In this document: positions 34,974-44,567 of the stretch, piece by piece
Layout of the letters: the number at the start of each line of letters is the position of its first letter
How positions within the stretch are numbered: position 1 is the stretch's first letter
NCBI GenBank assembly: GCA_947588825.1
Contig: CANPZU010000001.1
Span: forward strand, 1-64,000
Reading direction: 5' to 3'
Length of the DNA: 64,000 nt
Source of the DNA: an uncultured Clostridia bacterium
GTDB taxonomy: Bacteria > Bacillota > Clostridia > Oscillospirales > CAG-272
Made by a program: the position numbers and the translations under genes
The notes under the pieces: generated by a model
Told to the model about the DNA's origin: nothing
The model's input: only the letters and a program-made list of their open reading frames with translations
Databases searched by the model: none

Positions 34974-37070
34974 ATGGGAACTGTTTCCGACTATTTTGGA
35001 AGTTTGGTTTTTGACGACAGAATCATGAAAGCGACTTTGTCGGCAAAGGTATACCAGTCGCTTAAGAAAACTATCGACGAAGGCGCGCAGCTTGATTTAA
35101 GCGTCGCGAACGCCGTGGCGGCGGCGATGAAGGATTGGGCGGTAGCGCACGGCGCCACGCACTATACTCACTGGTTCCAGCCGCTTACCGGCATCACAGC
35201 TGAAAAACACGACGGATTTATATCTCCTTCTCCCGACGGCGGAGTCATAATGGAATTTTCGGGTAAAGAGCTGATCAAGGGCGAGCCCGACGCTTCCTCC
35301 TTCCCCTCGGGCGGACTTAGAGCCACGTTTGAGGCAAGAGGATATACCGCATGGGATCCCACATCGTACGCCTTTATAAAGGGCAAGACCCTGTGCATTC
35401 CAACCGCTTTCTGCTCGTACTGCGGGGAAGCGCTCGACAAGAAGACCCCTCTTCTTCGTTCGATGGAAGCTCTTAACAGACAGGCGCTCAGAATTCTGCG
35501 CATGTTCGGCAACGACAACGTAAAATGCGTGCGCACCTCGGTGGGACCCGAACAGGAATACTTCCTTATTGATAAGGCGATGTACGACAAAAGACGCGAT
35601 CTGCGCTTTACGGGGCGCACGCTCTTTGGCGCGAAACCTCCGAAAGGTCAGGAAATGGACGATCACTATTTTGGAGTGATCAAGCCGAGAGTCGCCGCAT
35701 TTATGGCAGAGCTCAACGAAGAGCTTTGGAAGCTCGGCGTACTTGCAAAGACGGAGCACAACGAAGTCGCCCCTTCGCAGCACGAGCTTGCTCCCATATA
35801 CAGTACGACAAATATAGCGACAGACCACAACCAACTCACCATGGAGATAATGCAGAAGGTCGCATTAAAGCACAATCTTGTCTGTCTGCTGCATGAAAAG
35901 CCCTTTGCGGGAGTTAACGGAAGCGGCAAGCACAACAACTGGTCGATGGCTACCGACACTGGTGTGAACCTTCTTTCTCCCGGAGAAACGCCTTACGAGA
36001 ACGCGCAGTTCCTTCTTTTCCTGTGCGCCGTTATTAAAGCGGTCGACGATTATCAGGATCTGCTGCGCATTTCGGTGGCGACAGCCGGAAACGACCACAG
36101 ACTGGGGGCAAACGAGGCGCCTCCCGCCGTGGTATCCATTTTCCTTGGCGACGAGCTTTCGGCGATCCTTGACTCAATAGAAAAGGACATTCCCTACAGC
36201 GCCGCCGAAAAGACTCAAATGAAGCTCGGAGTGGACGTACTTCCCAAATTCAACAGAGACACCACAGACAGAAACCGCACGTCCCCCTTTGCCTTTACCG
36301 GCAACAAGTTCGAGTTTCGTATGCTCGGTTCCTCAAACAGCATAGCGTGCGCAAACATCATGCTCAACAGCGCCGTGGCAGAGAGTCTTAAGATATACGC
36401 CGACAGGCTCGAGAACGCAAAGGATTTTGAGAGCACTCTGCACGAAATGATTCGCAAGACGATAAAGGACCACAAGTCGGTAATATTCAACGGAAACGGA
36501 TACGACGACGCTTGGATAAAGGAAGCGACTGAAAAACGCGGACTGCTCAACTACCGCACGACTCCCGACTGCATGCCTCACCTGCTTGATGAAAAGAACG
36601 TCAAAATGCTCACGTCTCACGGCGTGTTCTCGCAGGCAGAGCTCAAATCGCGTTACGAAATCATGCTCGAGAATTATTCTAAGACGGTGATGATTGAGGC
36701 AAACACGATGGTGGATATGGCAAGGACCGAGATTGCTCCCGCGATAGAGTCGTACATCTTAGAGCTTGCAAATACCGCGGCAGCCAAAAAGGCGCTTGAT
36801 CTCAAACCCTCATGCATTTACGAGAACGGACTTGTCAACAAGCTTTCGTCTCTTGTCGAATGCATTTCCGCAAAGACCGACGAGCTTGAAAAGCTGCTTA
36901 TCGAAATAAAGGGCATAAGCGATATCGGGGGCATGGCAAACGCCATACGCGACAAGCTGCTTGTCAAGATGAGCGAGCTCAGACTCCCCTGCGACGAGGC
37001 CGAGACCCTTACCGCGAAAAAGTATTGGCCTTTCCCGACATACGGCGATCTGCTCTTCGGGGTGAATTGA
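34974..37070 (+). CDS. glnN: Glutamine synthetase type III
   Basis: GSIII makes glutamine from glutamate, ammonia and ATP, and is the probable working synthetase of this organism given the degenerate GS-like protein nearby. The 698-aa length is typical of GSIII (about 700) and far above type I. Visible landmarks are [10 protein letters not shown] for metal binding, [19 protein letters not shown], the nucleotide motif [16 protein letters not shown] and the late FKFR-like [17 protein letters not shown] precedes the ATG. Transcription passes two hairpin switches in a leader of about 265 nt, and the gene precedes the AmtB-PII fusion. Confidence 0.95.
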   Translation: MGTVSDYFGSLVFDDRIMKATLSAKVYQSLKKTIDEGAQLDLSVANAVAAAMKDWAVAHGATHYTHWFQPLTGITAEKHDGFISPSPDGGVIMEFSGKELIKGEPDASSFPSGGLRATFEARGYTAWDPTSYAFIKGKTLCIPTAFCSYCGEALDKKTPLLRSMEALNRQALRILRMFGNDNVKCVRTSVGPEQEYFLIDKAMYDKRRDLRFTGRTLFGAKPPKGQEMDDHYFGVIKPRVAAFMAELNEELWKLGVLAKTEHNEVAPSQHELAPIYSTTNIATDHNQLTMEIMQKVALKHNLVCLLHEKPFAGVNGSGKHNNWSMATDTGVNLLSPGETPYENAQFLLFLCAVIKAVDDYQDLLRISVATAGNDHRLGANEAPPAVVSIFLGDELSAILDSIEKDIPYSAAEKTQMKLGVDVLPKFNRDTTDRNRTSPFAFTGNKFEFRMLGSSNSIACANIMLNSAVAESLKIYADRLENAKDFESTLHEMIRKTIKDHKSVIFNGNGYDDAWIKEATEKRGLLNYRTTPDCMPHLLDEKNVKMLTSHGVFSQAELKSRYEIMLENYSKTVMIEANTMVDMARTEIAPAIESYILELANTAAAKKALDLKPSCIYENGLVNKLSSLVECISAKTDELEKLLIEIKGISDIGGMANAIRDKLLVKMSELRLPCDEAETLTAKKYWPFPTYGDLLFGVN

Positions 37071-37138
37071 GATTCTCTTGAGCGCAATAAATAAATGTAA
37101 AAATAAAACATAAAACATAAAAATAAAAAATAAAATAA

Positions 37139-37204
37139 CGGCTCCCGCTTATTTCTTAAGACATGTGAATTTGGAAAAATTCGTGGGGGTAGGGGGAGCT
37201 TTTT
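37139..37204 (+). terminator. Terminator-like hairpin between glnN and amtB
   Basis: GCTCCC (37141-37146) pairs with GGGAGC (37194-37199), with an inner GAATTT-GGAA-AAATTC hairpin, then TTTTT. It ends about 27 bases before the amtB ribosome site and may end the glnN transcript or attenuate read-through. Confidence 0.6.
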
Positions 37205-37245
37205 CAAAAATTACTCTTTTTTAAAAATCGGAGGTGTATTTAATC

Positions 37246-39003
37246 ATGTTGGAGGAATTATCATCGCTGGTCAATGAACAGCTTTTTGCGGTTTGGTTTT
37301 TGATCGGCGCTGCGCTGGTGTTTTGGATGCAGGCAGGCTTTGCAATGGTCGAGGCGGGATTTACAAGACCTAAGAACACGGGAAACATTATAATGAAGAA
37401 CCTTATGGACTTCTGTATCGGTACGGTCGTCTTCATTATAATAGGTTTCGGGCTTCTTATGGGCGAGGACCTTTTCGGATTTATAGGAGAACCCGGGTTT
37501 GACATTTTCACAAAGTATGAGAATTTTGATTTTTCAAGCTTCGTATTTAACCTTGTTTTCTGCGCGACTACCGCGACGATAGTTTCGGGCGCGATGGCGG
37601 AGCGCACAAAATTTCTTTCATACTGCATTTATTCTGCGGTAATTTCGGCGCTTATCTATCCGATCGAGGCTCACTGGATTTGGGGCGGCGGCTGGCTTTC
37701 ACAGCTCGGTTTTCACGATTTTGCCGGATCCTGCGCCATTCACATGGTCGGCGGCATTTCGGCGCTCGTAGGCGCCAAGATTCTCGGACCGAGGATCGGA
37801 AAATTCAAAAAAGACGAAAAGGGCAAGGTGATAAAGGTTAACGCTTTTCCGGGGCACAGTATAGCCCTGGGCGCGCTCGGTGTTTTCATTCTTTGGCTCG
37901 GCTGGTACGGATTCAACGGCGCCGCCGCGACCTCAATCGATCAGCTCGCCTCCATATTTCTCACCACAACGGTCGCGCCTTCGGTCGCGACGGTCGTGTG
38001 CATGATCTTCACATGGCTTAAATACGGTAAGCCCGATGTCTCTATGTGTCTTAACGCTTCTCTTGCGGGACTTGTTGCAATAACCGCAGGCTGCGACGTT
38101 ACCGACGCCGTCGGATCGGCGGCAATAGGTATGGTCGCGGGTGTGCTTGTGGTGTTTGGAGTTTGGCTTCTTGACCACGTGCTTCACATTGACGATCCCG
38201 TCGGAGCGGTTGCGGTGCACTGTATGAACGGCATATGGGGAACGATCGCCGTCGGACTTTTTGCCACTGACAGCGCTCCCGGATATTCGATCGCAAATTC
38301 CTCGGGCAAAACGCTCACGGGTCTGTTTTACGGCGGCGGCTTTGAGCTTTTGGGATTGCAGCTTGTCGGCTTTGTAAGCGTTGCGGCTTGGGCGGCCGTC
38401 ACCATTACGATAGTGTTCCTTGTTATAAAGGCGACCGTAGGTATTCGTGTGTCAAAGGATGAGGAAATTACCGGCCTTGACGCTACCGAGCACGGACTTC
38501 CTTCCGCGTACGCCGGTTTTGCGATGCTTCCCGAGTATATAGACGGAGAGGAGACGCCGGTTATTGTCGCGGGAGATACGCCGGTTGCCGAGGCGGTTGA
38601 AGTGAAGAAAATTCCCACGTTCGAAAAAAAGAGCGCTGCCGGCGGTGTGAAGATAACAAAGGTCGAGATCGTCTGCAAGGAAGCCCGTCTGGAAGCGCTG
38701 AAAAACGCCATGGTTGCCATAGGCATTACGGGTATGACCGTTTCGCATGTGCTGGGCTGCGGCGTTCAGAAGGGTAAACCCGAATTTTATCGCGGAGTCG
38801 AGGTGGAGCCCTCGCTGCTTCCAAAGGTCCAAATTGACATAGTGGTAAGCAAGGTCCCGGTAAGCTCGGTTATTGAAACCGCGAAAAAGGTTCTTTACAC
38901 CGGTCACATCGGAGACGGAAAAATATTCGTTTACGATGTTGAAAATGTGGTCAAGGTACGTACAGGCGAAGAAGGGTATGACGCTCTTCAGGATGTCGAA
39001 TAA
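37246..39003 (+). CDS. amtB: Ammonium transporter with fused C-terminal PII domain
   Basis: The 585-aa fusion has an N-terminal Amt/Rh channel of eleven helices (about 12-420; WMQAGFAMVEAGFTR, EAHWIWGGGWL, WYGFNGAA) that carries ammonium. A linker of about 45 residues follows, then a PII (GlnK) domain of about 115 residues (KITKVEIVCKEARLEAL..., T-loop GVQKGKPEFYRGVEV, GDGKIFVYDVENVVKVRTGE). PII binds ATP/ADP and 2-oxoglutarate and plugs AmtB, so the fusion would gate itself. In the T-loop Val stands where the uridylylated Tyr51 is found in enterobacteria. The ATG at 37246 follows GGAGGTG. Confidence 0.93.
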   Translation: MLEELSSLVNEQLFAVWFLIGAALVFWMQAGFAMVEAGFTRPKNTGNIIMKNLMDFCIGTVVFIIIGFGLLMGEDLFGFIGEPGFDIFTKYENFDFSSFVFNLVFCATTATIVSGAMAERTKFLSYCIYSAVISALIYPIEAHWIWGGGWLSQLGFHDFAGSCAIHMVGGISALVGAKILGPRIGKFKKDEKGKVIKVNAFPGHSIALGALGVFILWLGWYGFNGAAATSIDQLASIFLTTTVAPSVATVVCMIFTWLKYGKPDVSMCLNASLAGLVAITAGCDVTDAVGSAAIGMVAGVLVVFGVWLLDHVLHIDDPVGAVAVHCMNGIWGTIAVGLFATDSAPGYSIANSSGKTLTGLFYGGGFELLGLQLVGFVSVAAWAAVTITIVFLVIKATVGIRVSKDEEITGLDATEHGLPSAYAGFAMLPEYIDGEETPVIVAGDTPVAEAVEVKKIPTFEKKSAAGGVKITKVEIVCKEARLEALKNAMVAIGITGMTVSHVLGCGVQKGKPEFYRGVEVEPSLLPKVQIDIVVSKVPVSSVIETAKKVLYTGHIGDGKIFVYDVENVVKVRTGEEGYDALQDVE

Positions 39004-39032
39004 AACTTTGACACGGTAATTTGATTATGTCT

Positions 39033-39131
39033 GTCTGTTTTTTCCCGCGCGGGTGCTTTTATGCCGCTTTTCCTGCCTTGTCTTGCGGCAAGCTGTTCTC
39101 TTACTTTCACCCGTGTCGGGGAAAAACAGAC
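39033..39131. repeat. Long imperfect inverted repeat after amtB
   Basis: GTCTGTTTTTTCCCGcgCGGGTG (shown in lower case where unpaired) and its near-complement at 39108-39131 form a stem of about 20 bp. It encloses a second GCCGC/GCGGC pairing. It likely ends the amtB transcript just before the asnB promoter. Confidence 0.5.
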
Positions 39132-39160
39132 TTGACATATAAAAATTAATTTAATAGACT
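39132..39160 (+). promoter_or_regulatory. Promoter of the asnB-pur-guaA operon
   Basis: TTGACA (39132-39137), 17-bp spacer, TAGACT (39155-39160), just upstream of the T-box leader. Confidence 0.8.
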
Positions 39161-39166
39161 AAAAGC

Positions 39167-39400
39167 GTTTGAAAAAAGAGAAGTAACCTGAAAGCTTTGC
39201 CCTCAGAGAATGCATGTTTGGTGAGATTGCATGGCAAAATTTAGGTGAATAACACTTTTTGAGCTGCAATCTGAAAGGAAATTTCCAAATAAGTGCGCCG
39301 TTTCGTCCTGCGTTAATCGACAAAGTCTTGACAGAGGCTCGGAAATGAGATAAAATATAGGTGGTACCGCGAGTACAGCACTTGCCCTATAACACATGCT
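39167..39400 (+). promoter_or_regulatory. T-box leader, asparagine-type
   Basis: The conserved T-box AGGTGGTACCGCGAG is at 39359-39373 and the antiterminator stem is TATAGG/CCTATA (39356-39361 with 39386-39391). Stem I shows TTTGCC/GGCAAA (39196-39201 with 39233-39238), the AG-bowl CAGAGAA and the distal loop GGTGAGA. The specifier is read as AAC (39251-39253, in GAATAACAC), i.e. Asn, which fits asnB downstream. Uncharged tRNA-Asn would stabilise the antiterminator. I could not define the competing terminator with confidence; control may act at the asnB ribosome site near a GCCGC-TC-GGCGGC hairpin (39438-39450). Confidence 0.88.
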
Positions 39401-39468
39401 GAAATTTATTTTGCAAAACAATTGCAAAAACAATAATGCCGCTCGGCGGCGGAACGGAGTTTTTTGTT

Positions 39469-41052
39469 ATGTGTTCAATAATGGGGTATTGTGATGGCGG
39501 CGCCATCTTTTCTGCGTTCAAAGAGGGCTTTGAAAGGACCAAGAGCAGAGGCCCGGACGACAGCCGTATAGTGGATACCAAATGCGGCTATCTCGGCTTT
39601 CACCGACTCTCGATAATGGGGCTAACTCCCTCGGGTATGCAGCCCTTTTGCCTTGAACAAAGCTATCTCGTATGCAACGGGGAAATATATGGGTTTGAAA
39701 AACTCAAGGATGAGCTGATAAAAAAAGGGTATTCTTTTAAGAGCGACTCGGACTGCGAGATACTCCTCCCTCTTTACAGGGAATACGGCGTCGATATGTT
39801 TAAAATGCTCGACGCGGAGTTTGCCTTAATAATCTTTGACGCGAAGACGCGGGAGTATATCGCCGCAAGAGACCCTATCGGCATACGTCCGCTTTATTAC
39901 GGCTACGACGAAAAGGGCGTCATAATATTTGCAAGCGAGCCCAAGAACCTTGTCGGGCTTGCAAAGACCATCATGCCCTTTCCTCCCGGACACTATTACA
40001 AGGGCGGAAAATTTGTTTGCTATCGCGATATGACGAAGGTGAGCAAGCCTTGTGCCGACGGGATTAACGAGGTTTGCCGTAATATACGGGAAAAGCTTAT
40101 CGCGGGTGTAAAAAAACGCCTTGTAGCTGACGCAAAGGTGGGATTTCTCCTTTCGGGAGGTCTTGATTCGTCTCTTGTCTGCGCCATCGCGGCAAAAAAT
40201 TCAAAAGACAGGATAAGGACTTTTGCCATAGGCATGAGCGATGACGCCATCGACTTAAAGTACGCAAGACAGGTGGCAGAGCACATTAAAAGCGAACACA
40301 CCGAGATTATTATCACCAAGGAAGACGTACTCTTATCGCTTCGTGAGGTGGTGGAGCTTCTTGGCACCTTTGACATAACCACCGTGCGCGCGAGCGTCGG
40401 AATGCATCTTATATGCAAGGCGATCCATCAGACAACCGATATACGGGTGCTGCTGACGGGCGAGATATCAGACGAGCTTTTTGGATATAAGTACACTGAT
40501 TTTGCGCCGGACGCCGAATCCTTCCAAAAGGAAGCGGAAAAAAGGATAAGAGAACTGCACATGTACGACGTGCTGCGCGCCGACCGCTGCATATCTTTCA
40601 ACTCTCTTGAGGCAAGAGTGCCTTTCGGCGATCTTGATTTTGTGTCGTACGTCATGTCAATCGACCCTGAGCTCAAGCTCAACAGGTACGGCAAGGGCAA
40701 ATATCTGCTGCGCCGAGCGTTCATGGAAGGGGATTATCTGCCCGAAAGTATACTGTGGCGCGAAAAGGCTGCCTTTTCGGACGCCGTTGGTCACAGCATG
40801 GTCGACTACCTTAAGGAGTACGCAGAGGGAATGTACACCGATGCGGAGTTTGAGGCAAAATGCCGCAAATACACTCACGCGCGGCCTTTTACTAAGGAAT
40901 CGCTGCTCTATCGGGAAATATTTGAAGAGTATTATCCTGGGCAGAGCCGTATGATTGCCGATTTTTGGATGCCCAACAAATCGTGGAAAGGCTGCAATGT
41001 CAACGATCCATCCGCCAGAGTTCTATCGAACTACGGCGATAGCGGAAAATAA
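39469..41052 (+). CDS. asnB: Asparagine synthase (glutamine-hydrolysing)
   Basis: AsnB makes asparagine from aspartate using glutamine nitrogen and ATP. The 527-aa protein begins Met-Cys-Ser-Ile, so Cys2 is the Ntn nucleophile after Met removal. This fixes the start at 39469, which has GGAG 9 bases upstream. The glutaminase domain (1-200, with VCNGEIYG) is followed by the synthetase PP-loop SGGLDSSLVCAIA (near 230) and LLTGEISDELFGY. It is the first gene after the Asn T-box and lies 16 bp before purC. Confidence 0.93.
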   Translation: MCSIMGYCDGGAIFSAFKEGFERTKSRGPDDSRIVDTKCGYLGFHRLSIMGLTPSGMQPFCLEQSYLVCNGEIYGFEKLKDELIKKGYSFKSDSDCEILLPLYREYGVDMFKMLDAEFALIIFDAKTREYIAARDPIGIRPLYYGYDEKGVIIFASEPKNLVGLAKTIMPFPPGHYYKGGKFVCYRDMTKVSKPCADGINEVCRNIREKLIAGVKKRLVADAKVGFLLSGGLDSSLVCAIAAKNSKDRIRTFAIGMSDDAIDLKYARQVAEHIKSEHTEIIITKEDVLLSLREVVELLGTFDITTVRASVGMHLICKAIHQTTDIRVLLTGEISDELFGYKYTDFAPDAESFQKEAEKRIRELHMYDVLRADRCISFNSLEARVPFGDLDFVSYVMSIDPELKLNRYGKGKYLLRRAFMEGDYLPESILWREKAAFSDAVGHSMVDYLKEYAEGMYTDAEFEAKCRKYTHARPFTKESLLYREIFEEYYPGQSRMIADFWMPNKSWKGCNVNDPSARVLSNYGDSGK

Positions 41053-41068
41053 AAAGGAGAAAGTAATA

Positions 41069-41782
41069 ATGGAAAAAAGAGAACAGCTTTATGAAGGCAA
41101 GGCAAAAAAGGTATTTAAAACAGACGACGATCAGCTTCTTATCGTATCTTATAAGGACGATGCGACCGCGTTCAACGGCTTGAAGAAAGGCACGATAGTC
41201 GGCAAGGGAGTTATCAACAACAAAATGAGCAATATGCTCATGCAGCGTCTTGAAAAGGAGGGCGTGCCGACGCATTTTGTAAAAGAGCTCAGCGACCGTG
41301 ACACGCTTGTTAAAAGGGTGTCGATAGTTCCTCTTGAGGTGATAATCAGAAACATTTCGGCGGGATCCTTTTCAAAAAGATACGGAGTTGAGGAAGGGAT
41401 AGTTTTCGATCAGCCGACAATCGAGTTTTCTTACAAAAACGACGAGCTTGGAGATCCCCTTATCAACGACTATCACGCAGTCGCTCTGAAGTTAGCCACA
41501 TGGGAAGAAATCGAAACGATAAAAAAGTACGCTTTTAAGGTCAATGAGGTACTAAAGGCGTTTTGGAAGGAATGCAGGGTCACTATTGTGGACTTTAAGC
41601 TTGAATTCGGCAAGCTTGATAACGGGACCATTGTGCTCGCGGACGAGATAAGTCCCGACACATGCCGCCTGTGGGATATTGACACAAACGAGAAACTTGA
41701 TAAGGACCGCTTCCGCAGAGACATGGGCGGCGTCGAGGACGCCTATGCCGAGGTAATGAAGAGGCTTACAGAGCACATTTAA
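41069..41782 (+). CDS. purC: Phosphoribosylaminoimidazole-succinocarboxamide synthase
   Basis: SAICAR synthase joins aspartate to CAIR in purine synthesis. The 237-aa length is standard. Motifs seen are YEGKAKKVF at residues 7-15 and the C-terminal substrate region with VDFKLEFG and LADEISPDTCRLWD. The ATG at 41069 has AAAGGAGA 8 bases upstream. It is in the asnB operon. Confidence 0.95.
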   Translation: MEKREQLYEGKAKKVFKTDDDQLLIVSYKDDATAFNGLKKGTIVGKGVINNKMSNMLMQRLEKEGVPTHFVKELSDRDTLVKRVSIVPLEVIIRNISAGSFSKRYGVEEGIVFDQPTIEFSYKNDELGDPLINDYHAVALKLATWEEIETIKKYAFKVNEVLKAFWKECRVTIVDFKLEFGKLDNGTIVLADEISPDTCRLWDIDTNEKLDKDRFRRDMGGVEDAYAEVMKRLTEHI

Positions 41783-41811
41783 CCGTCAAAAAGATACAAA
41801 GGAGATTTGAT

Positions 41812-43089
41812 ATGTCAAACTGTGCAATCGTCGGAATCAACTGGGGCGACGAGGGAAAGGGAAGAATGGTCGACCTTCTTACCGAGTCCTATGATGTAGT
41901 CGTCCGATATCAGGGCGGAGGAAACGCCGGCCACACCGTTATAAACAGTCAGGGCAAATTTGCCCTTCATCTGCTGCCCTCGGGTATTTTCAGAAAAGGG
42001 GTCGTAAACATTCTCGGCAACGGAGTGGCTCTTGATTCGGAAAGTCTGTGGAGTGAAATGCAGGACGTTATGCAAAAGGGCGTGAAGCTCAGCCCCGAAA
42101 ACCTTAAAATCAGCGAGCGCGCCTCGCTGCTCATGCCTTGGCACAGAGAGCTCGATTCTCTTGAGGAAGCAAGGCTTAAGGACAAAAAATACGGCTCGAC
42201 AAAGCAGGGAATCGCTCCCTTTTATTCGGATAAATATCAGAAAAAGACGGTGCTTGCGGGCGAATTGTTTTATCCTCGGCAGTTTAGGACGCACCTTGCC
42301 GACCTGCTCGAGTGGAAAAATCTCACTCTCACCAATGTTTACGGCGCAAGGCCTTACACCATTGAAATGCTCGAGCAATGGATACATGAATACTGCGATA
42401 AGATAAAGCCGTATATTTGCAACACGGGCGATTTTTTAAAGCAGGCGACTCTTGAGGGCAAGAACATACTTTTTGAGGCGCAGCTCGGTTCGCTTCGCGA
42501 TCTTGACTACGGTATTTATCCTTATACCACCTCATCCAACACGACGGCGGCATACGCCCCGATAGGCTCGGGTCTTCCTTCGGCGAAAATCGACGACGTG
42601 ATAGGCGTGATCAAGGCCTACTCCACATGCGTGGGAGAAGGACCCTTTGTCTGCGAAATGTTCGGCAAAGAGGCAAATAGGCTGAGACAGGAGGGCGATG
42701 AGTACGGAGCGAAGACCGGAAGACCGAGAAGAGTCGGCCCTCTTGATATAGTTGCGACAAGATACGGCGTCAATGTGCAGGCCGCAAGCGAGATAGCACT
42801 TACCAAGCTCGACGTGCTCGGCTACATGGATAAGATACCGGTTTGCACTCACTATATTTTAGACAATCAGGTCACCGATGAATTCCCGTTTCCGTCGGCG
42901 CTGGATTTAGCGAAGCCTGTTATTGAGTATTTTGAGGGATGGAAGTGCGATATAAGCGGTGCGCGCAGGTGGGAGGACCTTCCCGAGCCGGCAAGAAACT
43001 ATGTCGATTTTATTGAAAAGCAAATAGGCTGTCCGATAACCTATGTTTCCGTCGGTCCCGAAAGAGACAGTATAATAATACGCAAATAA
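41812..43089 (+). CDS. purA: Adenylosuccinate synthetase
   Basis: PurA uses GTP and aspartate to convert IMP to adenylosuccinate, the first step to AMP. The 425-aa protein has the phosphate-binding GINWGDEGKGRMVDLL (usually GxQWGDEGKGK; Asn and Arg are minor variants), GGGNAGHTV, the GTP/IMP loop KQGIAPFYSDKY and TGRPRRVGPLD. It lies 29 bp after purC with AAAGGAG in front. Confidence 0.95.
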   Translation: MSNCAIVGINWGDEGKGRMVDLLTESYDVVVRYQGGGNAGHTVINSQGKFALHLLPSGIFRKGVVNILGNGVALDSESLWSEMQDVMQKGVKLSPENLKISERASLLMPWHRELDSLEEARLKDKKYGSTKQGIAPFYSDKYQKKTVLAGELFYPRQFRTHLADLLEWKNLTLTNVYGARPYTIEMLEQWIHEYCDKIKPYICNTGDFLKQATLEGKNILFEAQLGSLRDLDYGIYPYTTSSNTTAAYAPIGSGLPSAKIDDVIGVIKAYSTCVGEGPFVCEMFGKEANRLRQEGDEYGAKTGRPRRVGPLDIVATRYGVNVQAASEIALTKLDVLGYMDKIPVCTHYILDNQVTDEFPFPSALDLAKPVIEYFEGWKCDISGARRWEDLPEPARNYVDFIEKQIGCPITYVSVGPERDSIIIRK

Positions 43090-43102
43090 AAGGAGAAGGA
43101 CT

Positions 43103-44518
43103 ATGACAAATGTTTACGAATCCCCGCTCTCTTCCCGTTATGCGTCTCCTTATATGCTCTCGCTCTTTTCCTCGGATACGCGCTATAAAACATGGAGACG
43201 GCTATGGGTCTCTCTTGCAAAGGCGGAGTCCTCTCTCGGACTGCCTATCACAAAAGAGCAGATATCGCAGCTTGAAGAACATATCGACGATATAGATTAC
43301 GAGTATGTAAAGGAAGACGAAAAGAAAGTGCGCCACGACGTTATGGCGCATGTGCACGCCTACGGCGCGGTCGCGCCCTTGGCCGCCGGGATTATACATC
43401 TCGGAGCCACGAGCTGCTATGTCACCGACAATGCCGATCTTATAATATACAGGGACGGACTTCTGTACCTGCGCGGCGAGCTTCTTAAAGTCATGGCGAA
43501 TCTTGCGGATTTTGCAAAAAAGTACAGAGCCCTTCCCACCCTCGGCTATACTCACTATCAGCCGGCGCAGCTTGTGACGGTTGGTAAGCGCGCGTGCCTA
43601 TGGCTTCAGGATTTTCTCTCGGATCTTAATGAGATCGATTTTGCGCTCGGAAATATAAAGTTTCTCGGATGCAGAGGCACGACCGGCACGGAGGCGAGCT
43701 TTGTAGATCTGTTTTCCGGTGACAGTGAAAAAATAGATCGCATGAACCGCATGATATGTGCGGATTTCGGCTTTTCGGAATGCTTTGACGTTTGCGGACA
43801 AACCTATCCGCGCAAGGTCGACAGCAGAATACTTAATTCTCTTTCCTCAGTCGCGCAAAGCTGCTACAGAATGGCAAACGACATAAGGCTGCTGCAGCAC
43901 GACCGTCAGATTGAAGAGCCCTTTGAAAAAAATCAGATAGGCTCCTCGGCAATGGCTTACAAACGCAATCCGATGCGCAGCGAGAGAATATGTTCTCTTG
44001 CCCGCTATCTTATGGCGGACGCGGCAAACGCGCATATGACGGCCTCGGTGCAATGGCTTGAAAGGACCCTTGACGACTCCGCGAACCGACGCATATCCTT
44101 GCCGGAGGGATTTTTGTGCGCGGACGCCGTTTTGCGTCTTGCTCAAAATATAACCGACGGTCTGAGAGTTAATGAAAAGGTGATTGAGCGCGCCGTAATG
44201 GAGTACCTGCCCTTTATCGCCACCGAGAATCTCATGATGGAGGCGGTGAAGCGCGGAGGAGACCGTCAGAAGCTTCATGAAATAATAAGAAGCTGCTCGA
44301 TGGAAGCGACGGCGAGAATGAAAAACGGAGAGGACTGCGATCTGCTTTCTCGGCTTGCAAATGAAAAGCAGTTCACACTTGACGAAAACGAGATGAAGCG
44401 GCTGCTTGATCCTTCCCTCTATATCGGGCGCTGCCCTGAGCAGGTGGACGCTCTTGTCAACAAAGTCCTTCCCCTTACAGAGGGTATATCAAGGGAGAGC
44501 GCCGAGATAAATCTTTAA
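43103..44518 (+). CDS. purB: Adenylosuccinate lyase
   Basis: PurB releases fumarate from SAICAR and adenylosuccinate. The 471-aa protein has the superfamily signature GSSAMAYKRNPMRSERI near residue 285, THYQPAQLVTVGKRA and HLGATSCYVTDNADL, including the catalytic His and Ser regions. It follows purA by 13 bp with AAAGGAGA in front. Confidence 0.95.
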   Translation: MTNVYESPLSSRYASPYMLSLFSSDTRYKTWRRLWVSLAKAESSLGLPITKEQISQLEEHIDDIDYEYVKEDEKKVRHDVMAHVHAYGAVAPLAAGIIHLGATSCYVTDNADLIIYRDGLLYLRGELLKVMANLADFAKKYRALPTLGYTHYQPAQLVTVGKRACLWLQDFLSDLNEIDFALGNIKFLGCRGTTGTEASFVDLFSGDSEKIDRMNRMICADFGFSECFDVCGQTYPRKVDSRILNSLSSVAQSCYRMANDIRLLQHDRQIEEPFEKNQIGSSAMAYKRNPMRSERICSLARYLMADAANAHMTASVQWLERTLDDSANRRISLPEGFLCADAVLRLAQNITDGLRVNEKVIERAVMEYLPFIATENLMMEAVKRGGDRQKLHEIIRSCSMEATARMKNGEDCDLLSRLANEKQFTLDENEMKRLLDPSLYIGRCPEQVDALVNKVLPLTEGISRESAEINL

Positions 44519-44567
44519 ACCTTTTAACCTTTAAGATTTAAGAAAGTTTAACGGAGGGGAACCGAGT

